DNA of 51,946 nucleotides from an uncultured Tenacibaculum sp. (GTDB lineage Bacteria; Bacteroidota; Bacteroidia; Flavobacteriales; Flavobacteriaceae), in the NCBI GenBank assembly GCA_937922085.1, contig CAKZVD010000029.1, positions 1 to 51,946 of the forward strand, in the 5' to 3' direction. Within the stretch, counting starts at the first letter, position 1; every line of letters starts with the position of its first letter. Positions 1 to 5,506 of the stretch are shown piece by piece. Both the position numbers and the translations under genes were made by a program. The notes below the pieces were generated by a model, which did no database searches, had not been told where the DNA came from, and saw nothing but the letters and a program-made list of their open reading frames with translations.

Positions 1-36
1 CAAAAAATTTCAATAATTTTAGAATCAGAAATCATA

Positions 37-97
37 AGCAGAATGTTTTTAATTAATTAAAAGTAAGCACTTTAAATTACTAAATATTCTGCTTTTT
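37..97 (+). terminator. possible intrinsic terminator of an upstream gene
   Basis: AGCAGAAT (37-44) is complementary to ATTCTGCT (86-93), which is followed by TTTT. The loop is long (about 40 nt) and AT-rich, so this is a weak call. It would end a plus-strand gene that lies outside the window. Confidence 0.35.
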
Positions 98-379
98 CTT
101 TGGATTAATTCTGATCTCTTACATCGAACTCACGTTAATTACTTATTTTTACTCCCCAACTTTCTTATCAAAAGATTATTAAAAAATTTATAAAAAATTT
201 ATAAAAAAGAAAATAAAGAGACTACTGTAACGTTACTTTGAGTTTTTGTTATTGACTTATTCGTAGTTGTAATTCCAGTATAATAACTACGATTATTTTG
301 ACGGTTGCTTTTTAATCTTATTATACACTTAATTTTCTGAAGCATCCTTTAGAATTCAAAACCTACAGTATATTTTTTT
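98..379. other. AT-rich non-coding stretch
   Basis: I see no gene here. There is a short direct repeat of AAAAAATTTAT around 181-203, a perfect 10-bp palindrome GTAACGTTAC at 227-236, and an inverted repeat CGTAGTT/AACTACG around 261-290. None can be given a function. Confidence 0.4.
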
Positions 380-387
380 TACTTTTG
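380..387 (+). promoter_or_regulatory. Bacteroidetes -7 promoter box TACTTTTG
   Basis: TACTTTTG fits the TAnnTTTG consensus of Bacteroidetes housekeeping promoters. It ends 4 nt before the ATG at 392, so transcription would begin at about the start codon and the mRNA would be leaderless. The same arrangement recurs at 1283/1294 and 3077/3089. Confidence 0.5.
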
Positions 388-391
388 CCTT

Positions 392-508
392 ATGGATAAA
401 GAATTGAAGAAAATATTTATTTATGTGTTAATATTAATTGTAGTTTCTTTTTTATTATTTTTTTGTGTAATAATTTTTGCCTTTCCATTACCTGGTCCTA
501 AATTTTAA
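392..508 (+). CDS. 38-residue single-pass membrane peptide
   Basis: A short frame begins with MDKELKKIF, continues with one strongly hydrophobic segment (about residues 9-31), and ends in a proline-rich tail (FPLPGPKF). The Lys-rich start suggests an N-in orientation. The -7 box TACTTTTG lies 4 nt upstream of ATG, which supports expression. It is the first of several tiny membrane proteins near the double-glycine leader peptides at 1996-3842 and could be an immunity-type peptide. That role is only an inference from position; I do not recognise a family. Confidence 0.45.
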   Translation: MDKELKKIFIYVLILIVVSFLLFFCVIIFAFPLPGPKF

Positions 509-522
509 AACTTCCTTTTCGT

Positions 523-711
523 ATGAAAAATCACATTCTATATTTTATAATTTCTTTTGTTTTTATAATTAGTTCAGTACTTCGTTTTAATTATATTACC
601 CCTTTATGTAGACATGGATGTATTCCTATATTAGCTATAATACTTTTTCTTATTGGTATAATTTTCACTTTCATAGGTATCATATCGTATATTATATTTA
701 AAAAAAGCTAA
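523..711 (+). CDS. 62-residue small membrane protein, two TM segments
   Basis: The protein has two hydrophobic helices (about residues 4-20 and 35-57) linked by a short loop with two cysteines (PLCRHGCIP), and it ends in KKS. It starts 14 nt after the 38-residue peptide on the same strand, so the two may share a transcript. No clear promoter box lies directly before it. The function is unknown. Size and neighbours fit small immunity-like or stress membrane proteins, but there is no direct evidence. Confidence 0.5.
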   Translation: MKNHILYFIISFVFIISSVLRFNYITPLCRHGCIPILAIILFLIGIIFTFIGIISYIIFKKS

Positions 712-726
712 CCCTATTTTTACTTT

Positions 727-819
727 ATGAAAGATTTGATACTCCTATTAATTCCCTTTTGTCTCTTTTATGATTACTGTTTTTTGTTGTTGCAACATTG
801 TTCTATTATAGTATTATAG
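727..819 (+). CDS. 30-residue hydrophobic cysteine-containing peptide
   Basis: The frame begins MKDLILLLIPFCLF and is hydrophobic throughout, with three cysteines. A near -7 box (TATTTTTA, one mismatch) lies 4 nt before ATG, as with the neighbouring tiny genes. The 3' half (about 750-819) is a diverged direct copy of about 3293-3357. In both copies a second frame is also open (SFMIT.FCC.NIVL), so either frame, or neither, may be the translated one. This is a weak gene call. Confidence 0.3.
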   Translation: MKDLILLLIPFCLFYDYCFLLLQHCSIIVL

Positions 820-820
820 C

Positions 821-955
821 TTACTTTAAGCTATTAAGCACTTCTTCTAGGTCTACTGTCCTATCTTCAATTTCAGAACCTTTTACATTATCTAAATGAG
901 CCATCAAGCAAAGTCGTGTGCTATTAATTTTACTAAATATATTATCTCTATTCAT
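821..955 (-). CDS. 44-residue hypothetical protein
   Basis: A minus-strand frame begins MNRDNIFSKIN and ends DLEEVLNSLK. Its charged, non-membrane composition and ordinary codon use stand out in this hydrophobic, AT-rich neighbourhood. It is the last of three short minus-strand frames (1238-1077, 1067-969, 955-821) that look like a small operon or the remains of one. I do not recognise the family. It could be a small intact protein or the tail of a degraded gene. Confidence 0.4.
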   Translation of the reverse strand: MNRDNIFSKINSTRLCLMAHLDNVKGSEIEDRTVDLEEVLNSLK

Positions 956-968
956 AACCCTACTGTAT

Positions 969-1067
969 TTATGATTTATCAATTATCAACTTGTCACAGA
1001 AATAACAAGTACAAAGAAATTGATCTGCATAATTTTGGTTTAATAATTCGTGTTTGCATTCTTCCAT
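969..1067 (-). CDS. 32-residue cysteine-rich mini-protein
   Basis: The frame begins MEECKHELLN and contains CKH near the start and FLCTCYFC near residues 18-24. The four cysteines plus histidine could form a small zinc-binding knuckle. It starts 9 nt after the stop of the remnant at 1238-1077 and is followed by the 44-residue frame. The zinc-site idea rests only on cysteine spacing. It may be a real microprotein or a fragment. Confidence 0.35.
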   Translation of the reverse strand: MEECKHELLNQNYADQFLCTCYFCDKLIIDKS

Positions 1068-1076
1068 AACTACAGA

Positions 1077-1238
1077 TTAATTATAACAATAAAAACATTC
1101 TTCTGTTAATACACCTTCAGGAGTCCAGTTTTCAGAATCATTTAACCATTGTTCATTTGATTGTGTTTCTTCAAATCCTTTGAAACTTATTTTAAGAGCC
1201 TCTTTATTTAATTGAATTCCCCACTCTTCTATGTTTTT
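1077..1238 (-). pseudogene. 5'-truncated gene remnant
   Basis: An open frame of 53 codons has no ATG, GTG or TTG near its start and is bounded upstream by an in-frame TAA. Its product (EEWGIQLNKEAL... ending EECFYCYN) looks like a normal soluble protein terminus with Trp and Cys residues, not random AT-rich translation. I read it as the 3' end of a degraded gene, or a gene with an ATA start. The family is not recognised. Confidence 0.4.
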
Positions 1239-1282
1239 TTATTTAATCTCATATTCGTTTAATTACTGTTTTTTTTATTGCT

Positions 1283-1290
1283 TACTTTTG
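1283..1290 (+). promoter_or_regulatory. -7 promoter box TACTTTTG
   Basis: This is a perfect TAnnTTTG match ending 3 nt before the ATG at 1294. It decides the start: a longer in-frame ATG at 1231 would lie upstream of the promoter and inside the opposing remnant. Confidence 0.5.
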
Positions 1291-1293
1291 ATT

Positions 1294-1449
1294 ATGCGTA
1301 TTTTAAAACCATGGTATTGGCGTTTATTGATTAGTATTACTATTGGCCAAATAGTTGTTGAAAAATTTAATGGCTTCAACGATATCGTTTTTTACGGTAC
1401 AATTATTTTATCTTTTTTGATTTTGTCTGCTATTGCCAGTAAACTTTAA
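1294..1449 (+). CDS. 51-residue small membrane protein
   Basis: The product begins MRILKPWYWRLL and has two hydrophobic stretches (about residues 8-20 and 31-49) separated by a short polar loop with VEKFNGFND. The start at 1294 is chosen because a -7 box sits 3 nt upstream. The motif LKPW followed by Arg also occurs in the small protein at 2276-2443, so the two may be distant paralogues. No known family; position suggests a link with the double-glycine peptide cluster. Confidence 0.5.
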   Translation: MRILKPWYWRLLISITIGQIVVEKFNGFNDIVFYGTIILSFLILSAIASKL

Positions 1450-1556
1450 CTACTCTTTAAAAAGGGTGTTTTTCCCTTATACTTTTTTTATTTAATTACT
1501 ATTTTCGATTATCGGTTTTGAAGATATTCTTAGAGGAATAGTATCGAAAACTTTGG

Positions 1557-1581
1557 ACTCTCCTTTTTGGAGAGTTTTTTT
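1557..1581 (+). terminator. intrinsic terminator
   Basis: ACTCTCC (1557-1563), a TTTTT loop and GGAGAGT (1569-1575) are followed by a run of T. It lies about 110 nt after the 51-residue membrane protein and would end that transcript. Confidence 0.7.
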
Positions 1582-1690
1582 ATTATTAAAATTTAAAAGG
1601 TGTTTTACCTTTCTTTTGTATTTACTCTTTTAATTACCTTGTATACAACTAGTTTATCTCCCCCGATAAAAAAAGTTTTGTTTTCAAAAG

Positions 1691-1714
1691 CCTTTCATTC
1701 GTGAAAGGTTTTTT
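1691..1714 (+). terminator. intrinsic terminator
   Basis: CCTTTCA (1691-1697), loop TTCG and TGAAAGG (1702-1708) are followed by TTTTTT. No intact frame lies between this and the previous terminator at 1557, so it may end a short RNA or a decayed gene. Confidence 0.65.
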
Positions 1715-1736
1715 ATTTTACTTCAATTATTACTAA

Positions 1737-1883
1737 TTAATACTTGGAACAATTGCCTCTTTTTTAGTTGCAGATATTATTATAAATCGGGTAATAAAAT
1801 CAGATGATAAAAAAATGGCTTGGAGAATTTCAAGAGTAATTTTATATCTCGGAATTGTAATAACTGCTTTAGTTGTGTTTTAA
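1737..1883 (+). pseudogene. remnant of a small membrane protein
   Basis: A 48-codon frame encodes hydrophobic segments (GTIASFLVADIII and ILYLGIVITALVVF) separated by a charged loop RVIKSDDKKMAWR. It looks like a genuine two-helix protein, but it has no usable start codon: the frame opens TTA ATA CTT after an in-frame TAA. It is probably a decayed relative of the other tiny membrane proteins here. Translation from a non-standard start cannot be excluded. Confidence 0.35.
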
Positions 1884-1995
1884 CTAAAGTCTTATTAATT
1901 TTAAATTCGCTTATACATTTCTTTCTAACAGTTTTAATTTTATTTTTCTATTCATAAGAGGAAATTTTATTTTACATAAATTTTAAAATTTAATT

Positions 1996-2154
1996 ATGTT
2001 AAAAAACATTTCTAATTTAGGTTCAACCTTAAGTAAATCAGATCAAAAATCTATTAATGGAGGGGCTAAAAATGCACAAGATTGTGGCATTATTCCTTTA
2101 GTGAATAACTGTCTTAGTGGAGACTATGACGATCTTTGTATTTGTATTCCATAA
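1996..2154 (+). CDS. double-glycine leader peptide precursor, 52 aa
   Basis: The leader begins MLKNISNLGS and ends INGG at residues 22-23. This is the classic double-glycine leader cut and exported by peptidase-containing ABC transporters (family knowledge). The 29-residue core has four cysteines, two as CIC near the end, and no basic residue after its Lys-2. Two paralogues follow at 3199 and 3624 with the same 23-residue leader layout. A strong terminator follows 14 nt after the stop. It is likely a bacteriocin-like or signalling peptide. No transporter or modification enzyme is present in the window, so modification of the cysteines is unknown. Confidence 0.7.
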   Translation: MLKNISNLGSTLSKSDQKSINGGAKNAQDCGIIPLVNNCLSGDYDDLCICIP

Positions 2155-2168
2155 AACAATTGATAACT

Positions 2169-2192
2169 ATGCGACTTAAAGGTCGCATTTTT
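2169..2192 (+). terminator. intrinsic terminator after the first GG peptide
   Basis: ATGCGAC (2169-2175), loop TTAAAG and GTCGCAT (2182-2188) are followed by TTTT. It lies 14 nt after the peptide gene's stop codon. Confidence 0.75.
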
Positions 2193-2275
2193 ATTATAAT
2201 AATGTTTTTGTAATAACTACGGTTTTAATATTAACTTTTTTTTAATTTGCCGGACAAAAAATTTTCACTTTGAAA

Positions 2276-2443
2276 TTGACAGATACTTTAGCTTTAATTA
2301 TTATTATTATTATATTTTCTCTTGTAAATAGTATTTATCCTAAACTTTTTATAGAAAAGGAAACCAACCTTTTAAAACCATGGATTAGAGTTGTTTTAGG
2401 AATTGCTTCTGTGATGGTTTTTACACTTATTTTTTTAGCTTAA
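2276..2443 (+). CDS. 55-residue small membrane protein (TTG start)
   Basis: The product starts at TTG (or at the TTG at 2270), with a hydrophobic helix at about residues 5-20, then IEKETNLLKPWIRVVL and a second helix to the end. An imperfect -7 box (TCACTTTG, one mismatch) ends 3 nt before the chosen TTG, repeating the spacing at other tiny genes here. It follows the first GG peptide and its terminator, so it has its own transcription. An immunity function is conceivable but unproven. The start is uncertain because there is no ATG. Confidence 0.4.
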   Translation: MTDTLALIIIIIIFSLVNSIYPKLFIEKETNLLKPWIRVVLGIASVMVFTLIFLA

Positions 2444-2693
2444 AAATTACACTTTATTTGTATCTATTTATTTTTGTTTGATAAATAAAAAAAGTTCTCT
2501 TCAAAATTATATTTTGATGTAATCTTTTTTTTTGCAGTTTTTTTTCCCGTATTGTATCAAGAGTTATTAAAATCAATAAACTTTACAACCCAGATTATTT
2601 AGTGTTTTCAATTAATGGAACTCTTATTATTTTTCATCTTATATGATATTTAAATCATACAAGAAATAATAACCAAACCTATTTAATTATCAT

Positions 2694-2701
2694 TATTTTT
2701 G
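2694..2701 (+). promoter_or_regulatory. -7 promoter box TATTTTTG
   Basis: Perfect TAnnTTTG match, 19 nt upstream of the ATG at 2721. Confidence 0.4.
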
Positions 2702-2720
2702 TTTCATAGTTTTCCCTTTT

Positions 2721-2912
2721 ATGTTTTCTTTAATTTTTATCTTATGCCTTTTTATTCCACCTATAGTAATCAAATACTTGTATGTTTGGATTATTAAGCC
2801 TAAAAAAAAACTGAATATTCATAAAGCTGCTATAGTTATTATTTACATAACTGTTTATCTTCTTTTTTTTAAAGAATGGCCCAATAAAATACTTGAATTA
2901 TTAATTGATTAG
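2721..2912 (+). CDS. 63-residue membrane protein, two TM segments
   Basis: The first helix covers about residues 2-23 (FSLIFILCLFIPPIVIKYLY). A basic loop IIKPKKKLNIHKA follows, then a second helix at about 36-50 and a short acidic tail. The positive loop between helices implies both ends face outward. A -7 box lies 19 nt before the start. I recognise no family. It is one of the better-supported small genes of this region and sits between the first and second GG-leader peptides. Confidence 0.5.
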   Translation: MFSLIFILCLFIPPIVIKYLYVWIIKPKKKLNIHKAAIVIIYITVYLLFFKEWPNKILELLID

Positions 2913-2949
2913 CTATTCTTTTAATTTAACTATTTTTACAAAAAAATCT

Positions 2950-3057
2950 ATGTTAATTATTGGTGTAATTGCTCTAATCCTTACTTTTCTTTTTATTCAA
3001 CCTAAAAGACCACATAAATCCAAGTCTGATTTCTTTAAAAGAAAATTTAAGAAATAA
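2950..3057 (+). CDS. 35-residue membrane peptide with basic tail
   Basis: One hydrophobic helix (MLIIGVIALILTFLFIQ) is followed by a strongly basic tail (KRPHKSKSDFFKRKFKK). It starts 37 nt after the 63-residue membrane protein on the same strand and could be co-transcribed. The layout resembles small single-pass membrane peptides, including toxins of the type I kind or immunity peptides. Nothing in the sequence separates these options. Confidence 0.4.
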   Translation: MLIIGVIALILTFLFIQPKRPHKSKSDFFKRKFKK

Positions 3058-3076
3058 CTACAGTATTAAAAATTTG

Positions 3077-3084
3077 TATTTTTG
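3077..3084 (+). promoter_or_regulatory. -7 promoter box TATTTTTG
   Basis: Perfect match that ends 4 nt before the ATG at 3089. It is the third perfect case in this region of a -7 box placed 3-4 nt before a tiny membrane-peptide start. Confidence 0.45.
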
Positions 3085-3088
3085 TTTA

Positions 3089-3166
3089 ATGTATTTTTTT
3101 AATCTTCCTTTAATTCTCTCCGTAATATTTTTTTTGTTTTTATGTCATGTAGTTTATGATTTATAA
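3089..3166 (+). CDS. 25-residue hydrophobic peptide
   Basis: The frame begins MYFFNLPLILS and is almost entirely hydrophobic, ending HVVYDL. Support comes from the perfect -7 box ending 4 nt upstream, which would give a leaderless mRNA. Without that, the frame would not be distinguishable from chance in such AT-rich DNA. Confidence 0.3.
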   Translation: MYFFNLPLILSVIFFLFLCHVVYDL

Positions 3167-3198
3167 TATCAGATTTGATAAACTTTAAAAAAAGTATT

Positions 3199-3379
3199 AT
3201 GTTAAAAAAACATTTCAAATTTAGGTTCAGTTTTAAACAAATCTGAGCAACAAATTATTAATGGAGAAGGAGATTCAGATTGTATTTTCTTTTTTGCCTC
3301 CTTTATGATTACTACATTTTGTTGTTACAACATTGTGTTAATATACGTTTATAGTACTGGGTTGTATGCCATAAGTTAA
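3199..3379 (+). pseudogene. frameshifted GG-leader peptide gene
   Basis: The start ATGTTAAAAAAAC has one more A than the copy at 1996 (7 versus 6 A after TT), which shifts the frame and stops translation after 15 codons. Removing one A restores MLKNISNLGSVLNKSEQQII, plainly a paralogue of the peptides at 1996 and 3624. The cleavage site is also altered, from GG to GE. The restored frame runs into a hydrophobic Cys-containing tail whose DNA resembles 750-819. It is most likely dead. A homopolymer slippage (phase-variable) site or a sequencing error is the alternative. Confidence 0.65.
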
Positions 3380-3530
3380 GGTTGTTTGTCTTTTGGAATA
3401 GTTCTCTTTAGTAAACCAAGCTAATGCCCTAATTTAAAAAAATCTTGCTATAACTTCTTACATATCCATCATTTTTATACATATAATTTGTTTTTGTATA
3501 CATATTTAAAGTAGGCTCAGTTTTTCGCAT
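3338..3530 (-). pseudogene. remnant of an IS3-type transposase OrfA
   Basis: On the minus strand MRKTEPTLN leads into MYKNDGYVRSYSKIF, and after a frameshift into a segment ending NYSKRQTTLTYGIQPSTI. This matches my memory of the N-terminal helix-turn-helix part of Bacteroidetes IS3-family OrfA proteins (of the form MYKND.VVR.YS..FK..VLAELTTGKYSK). A stop and a +1 shift interrupt it, and OrfB is absent. It overlaps the tail of the frameshifted peptide gene, so insertion or later deletion probably shaped this locus. Confidence 0.5.
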
Positions 3531-3623
3531 AACAGAATAGCTACAATTAATTTAATAATACTTTGGGTAACATTCTCTATTTTTTTACACATAGTATTAG
3601 TATTAATTTAAAAACTTATTATT
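3380..3623. other. region between second and third GG peptides
   Basis: Apart from the 5' part of the transposase remnant (to 3530) I see no gene. The 90 nt before the third peptide gene are AT-rich. ATACTTTGGG near 3560 is only a partial promoter match. Confidence 0.4.
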
Positions 3624-3842
3624 ATGTTAAACAAAATTTCTAATTTCGGAAATGTTTTAAACAAAACAGAACAAAAAAATGTTTTTGGTGGTAATATTCC
3701 TCCAATTCCATTTAAGGCAGACAAAGACCCTGAAGGAAACTCAGGCTCTGGAGGTGGTAGTGACAGTACTCAATGTCCTTGGAGTCAATGTAGAAACAGG
3801 ATGGGAAGATGTATTCCTAAAGGTCTACAGAATTGTGCATAA
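3624..3842 (+). CDS. double-glycine leader peptide precursor, 72 aa
   Basis: The leader MLNKISNFGNVLNKTEQ runs to FGG at residues 21-23, the same length and pattern as the paralogue at 1996. The 49-residue core has a Gly/Ser-rich linker (GNSGSGGGSDS) and then a compact segment with four cysteines (TQCPWSQC, GRCIP, LQNCA), suggesting two disulfides or another cross-link. A strong terminator follows 10 nt after the stop. The core differs completely from that of the first peptide while the leaders are conserved, as is usual when one exporter serves several peptides. The target and activity are unknown. Confidence 0.75.
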   Translation: MLNKISNFGNVLNKTEQKNVFGGNIPPIPFKADKDPEGNSGSGGGSDSTQCPWSQCRNRMGRCIPKGLQNCA

Positions 3843-3852
3843 CAAAAATATT

Positions 3853-3877
3853 AGCTGTCTTTTTAGACAGCTTTTTA
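3853..3877 (+). terminator. intrinsic terminator after the third GG peptide
   Basis: AGCTGTCT (3853-3860), loop TTTT and AGACAGCT (3865-3872) are followed by TTTTT. Confidence 0.8.
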
Positions 3878-3984
3878 TTTTTAAATATCATCATATTTTT
3901 ATGCTACATCATTTTCGATTCATATTAAATTAATGCTCCTGTTTTTTTATATCAATTACTTTAGAATTCATTTTTTATTTATCT

Positions 3985-3992
3985 TAATTTTG
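3985..3992 (+). promoter_or_regulatory. -7 promoter box TAATTTTG
   Basis: Perfect TAnnTTTG match, 16 nt upstream of the TTG start of the esterase gene. It supports the TTG start, as there is no ATG close by. Confidence 0.55.
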
Positions 3993-4008
3993 CTGCAAAA
4001 CAACACAC

Positions 4009-4644
4009 TTGGAAAAATCTGTAGTATATAAAAACGTAAATACTTATGAAACATTAAATGAGTATACAAATAACACTAAAAATGTATGGTTAGTTTTTCA
4101 TGGCATTGGTTATTTAAGTCGTTTTTTTATTCGACATTTTTCTCAATTACCATCCGATGAAAATTATATTATTTGTCCGCAAGCTCCTTCTAAATACTAT
4201 AAAGACAGTGGTTACAAACGTGTAGGTGCTTCATGGTTAACTCGAGAAAACACTGTAATAGAAACTCAAAATGTTCTTAATTATGTAGATGCCCTTGTTG
4301 AAAACGAGAATATTGATTTTAACACTGTTAATTTTATTGTACTAGGATACTCACAAGGTGTTAGTATTGCCTCGCGTTGGTTAGCTTTACGCAAACAGTT
4401 TTGTAATAAACTAATAATGATTTCGGGCGTTTTTCCTAAGGAATTAAATGACAATGATCTTATTCATTTACCTAATTTAAAAACAGTACATAGTGTAGGT
4501 TTAAATGATGAAATTTTCGATCCTAAAAATGTAAAAAAACAAGAAGATCGTTTACATTCTTATTTTCCTAAAATAGAATTTATAAATCATGATGGTGGGC
4601 ATATTTTAGAAACTAAATTATTAGAAGCATATTTAAATTCTTAA
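4009..4644 (+). CDS. alpha/beta hydrolase, predicted esterase
   Basis: This 211-residue single-domain hydrolase resembles the carboxylesterase/phospholipase family (Abhydrolase_2, YpfH-like). The nucleophile motif is GYSQG, the acid is probably Asp in GLNDEIFDP, and the histidine is in HDGGHIL near the C-terminus, in canonical order. The early motif VWLVFHGIGY would form the oxyanion-hole strand. There is no signal peptide, so it should be cytoplasmic. The start is TTG, chosen because TAATTTTG lies 16 nt upstream. The gene converges with the GH16 gene at 4658, only 13 nt away. The substrate cannot be told from sequence. Confidence 0.85.
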   Translation: MEKSVVYKNVNTYETLNEYTNNTKNVWLVFHGIGYLSRFFIRHFSQLPSDENYIICPQAPSKYYKDSGYKRVGASWLTRENTVIETQNVLNYVDALVENENIDFNTVNFIVLGYSQGVSIASRWLALRKQFCNKLIMISGVFPKELNDNDLIHLPNLKTVHSVGLNDEIFDPKNVKKQEDRLHSYFPKIEFINHDGGHILETKLLEAYLNS

Positions 4645-4657
4645 ACTAATATTTAAT

Positions 4658-5422
4658 TTATAATGAATATACTTTTACATAATCTATAATAAACTCTTGC
4701 GGAAATATTGAATCATCTACTTTAGGCCCGCCAAAATCACCCCCTATAGCCATATTAAAAACAAGATAAAAAGGTTTGTTATAAGGCCAGTTTTTTAAAT
4801 TCTTTTCTATAGGATTATAAACATATACTTTTAAATTATCAATATAAAATTCAATCGCTTTTTCTGTCCATTTCATTTTATAAATATGAAAACCTTCCTC
4901 AATAGTGTTTATAATTGTTTTTTTAGAATGAATTGTATTCCCAAAACTTGAGGAATTATGTAAAGAAGTATAAATAGTATGAGGTTCTTTACCTACGTAT
5001 TCCATAATATCTATTTCTCCACAAGAAGGCCAATTGTTTATATCTATATCGCCTCCTAACATCCATATTGCTGGCCATAAACCATATCCTTCAGGTAGTT
5101 TTGCTTTTACTTCAACAGTACCATACATAAACTCAAACTTTTTCTTTGTATGTATTTTGCCAGAAAAATACAGAGTATCTTTCTTAGATGCTTTTATTAT
5201 TAATTTCCCTTTTTTAATATAAACATTATTTTTAGTATAAAGCTGTCGTTCATTATTTCCCCATCCACAAAGATTCGGACATCCATTTCCTAAATCATAA
5301 TTCCAAACACTTGTGTTAATAATATTGCTGCTAAAATGCTCATTTAAAATAAGTTTCTCGTTCTTTTCTTCACATGAAATTAAAAACAAATAACTTACTA
5401 TTATTACTTTTAAATACTTCAT
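4658..5422 (-). CDS. GH16 beta-glucanase lipoprotein
   Basis: A 254-residue GH16 enzyme with the catalytic signature GEIDIME (nucleophile first Glu, acid/base last Glu). LPEGYGLWPAIWMLGG and the C-terminal FIIDYVKVYSL are typical of laminarinases (endo-beta-1,3-glucanases). I chose the internal start MKYLKVIIV because it gives a short signal with lipobox FLISC; an upstream in-frame ATG (5458) would add 12 residues. It is the last gene of the Sus-type operon. A compact enzyme with no extra domain, probably surface- or periplasm-anchored, it would cut glucan to oligosaccharides for SusC import. Confidence 0.88.
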   Translation of the reverse strand: MKYLKVIIVSYLFLISCEEKNEKLILNEHFSSNIINTSVWNYDLGNGCPNLCGWGNNERQLYTKNNVYIKKGKLIIKASKKDTLYFSGKIHTKKKFEFMYGTVEVKAKLPEGYGLWPAIWMLGGDIDINNWPSCGEIDIMEYVGKEPHTIYTSLHNSSSFGNTIHSKKTIINTIEEGFHIYKMKWTEKAIEFYIDNLKVYVYNPIEKNLKNWPYNKPFYLVFNMAIGGDFGGPKVDDSIFPQEFIIDYVKVYSL

Positions 5423-5506
5423 ACCTTTATAAAAGTTAAAAAAAGAGACTAACAACATTACATTGATAATCTCTTCTTACATTAAATTCAAATAATATTT
5501 TCTTAT

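Noticed and set aside
181..203. Short direct repeats of AAAAAATTTAT.
   Set aside because: Too short and low in complexity to mean more than AT richness.
1231..1293. Upstream extension of the 51-residue membrane protein to the ATG at 1231.
   Set aside because: A perfect -7 box lies at 1283-1290, between this ATG and the one at 1294, so the shorter form is better supported.
2469..2476. Perfect TATTTTTG -7 box.
   Set aside because: No frame longer than a dozen codons and no terminator follow, so it may be chance in AT-rich DNA.
3679..3933. 84-codon frame overlapping the third GG-leader gene.
   Set aside because: It is a shifted shadow of the peptide gene that runs through the terminator hairpin; composition is not protein-like.
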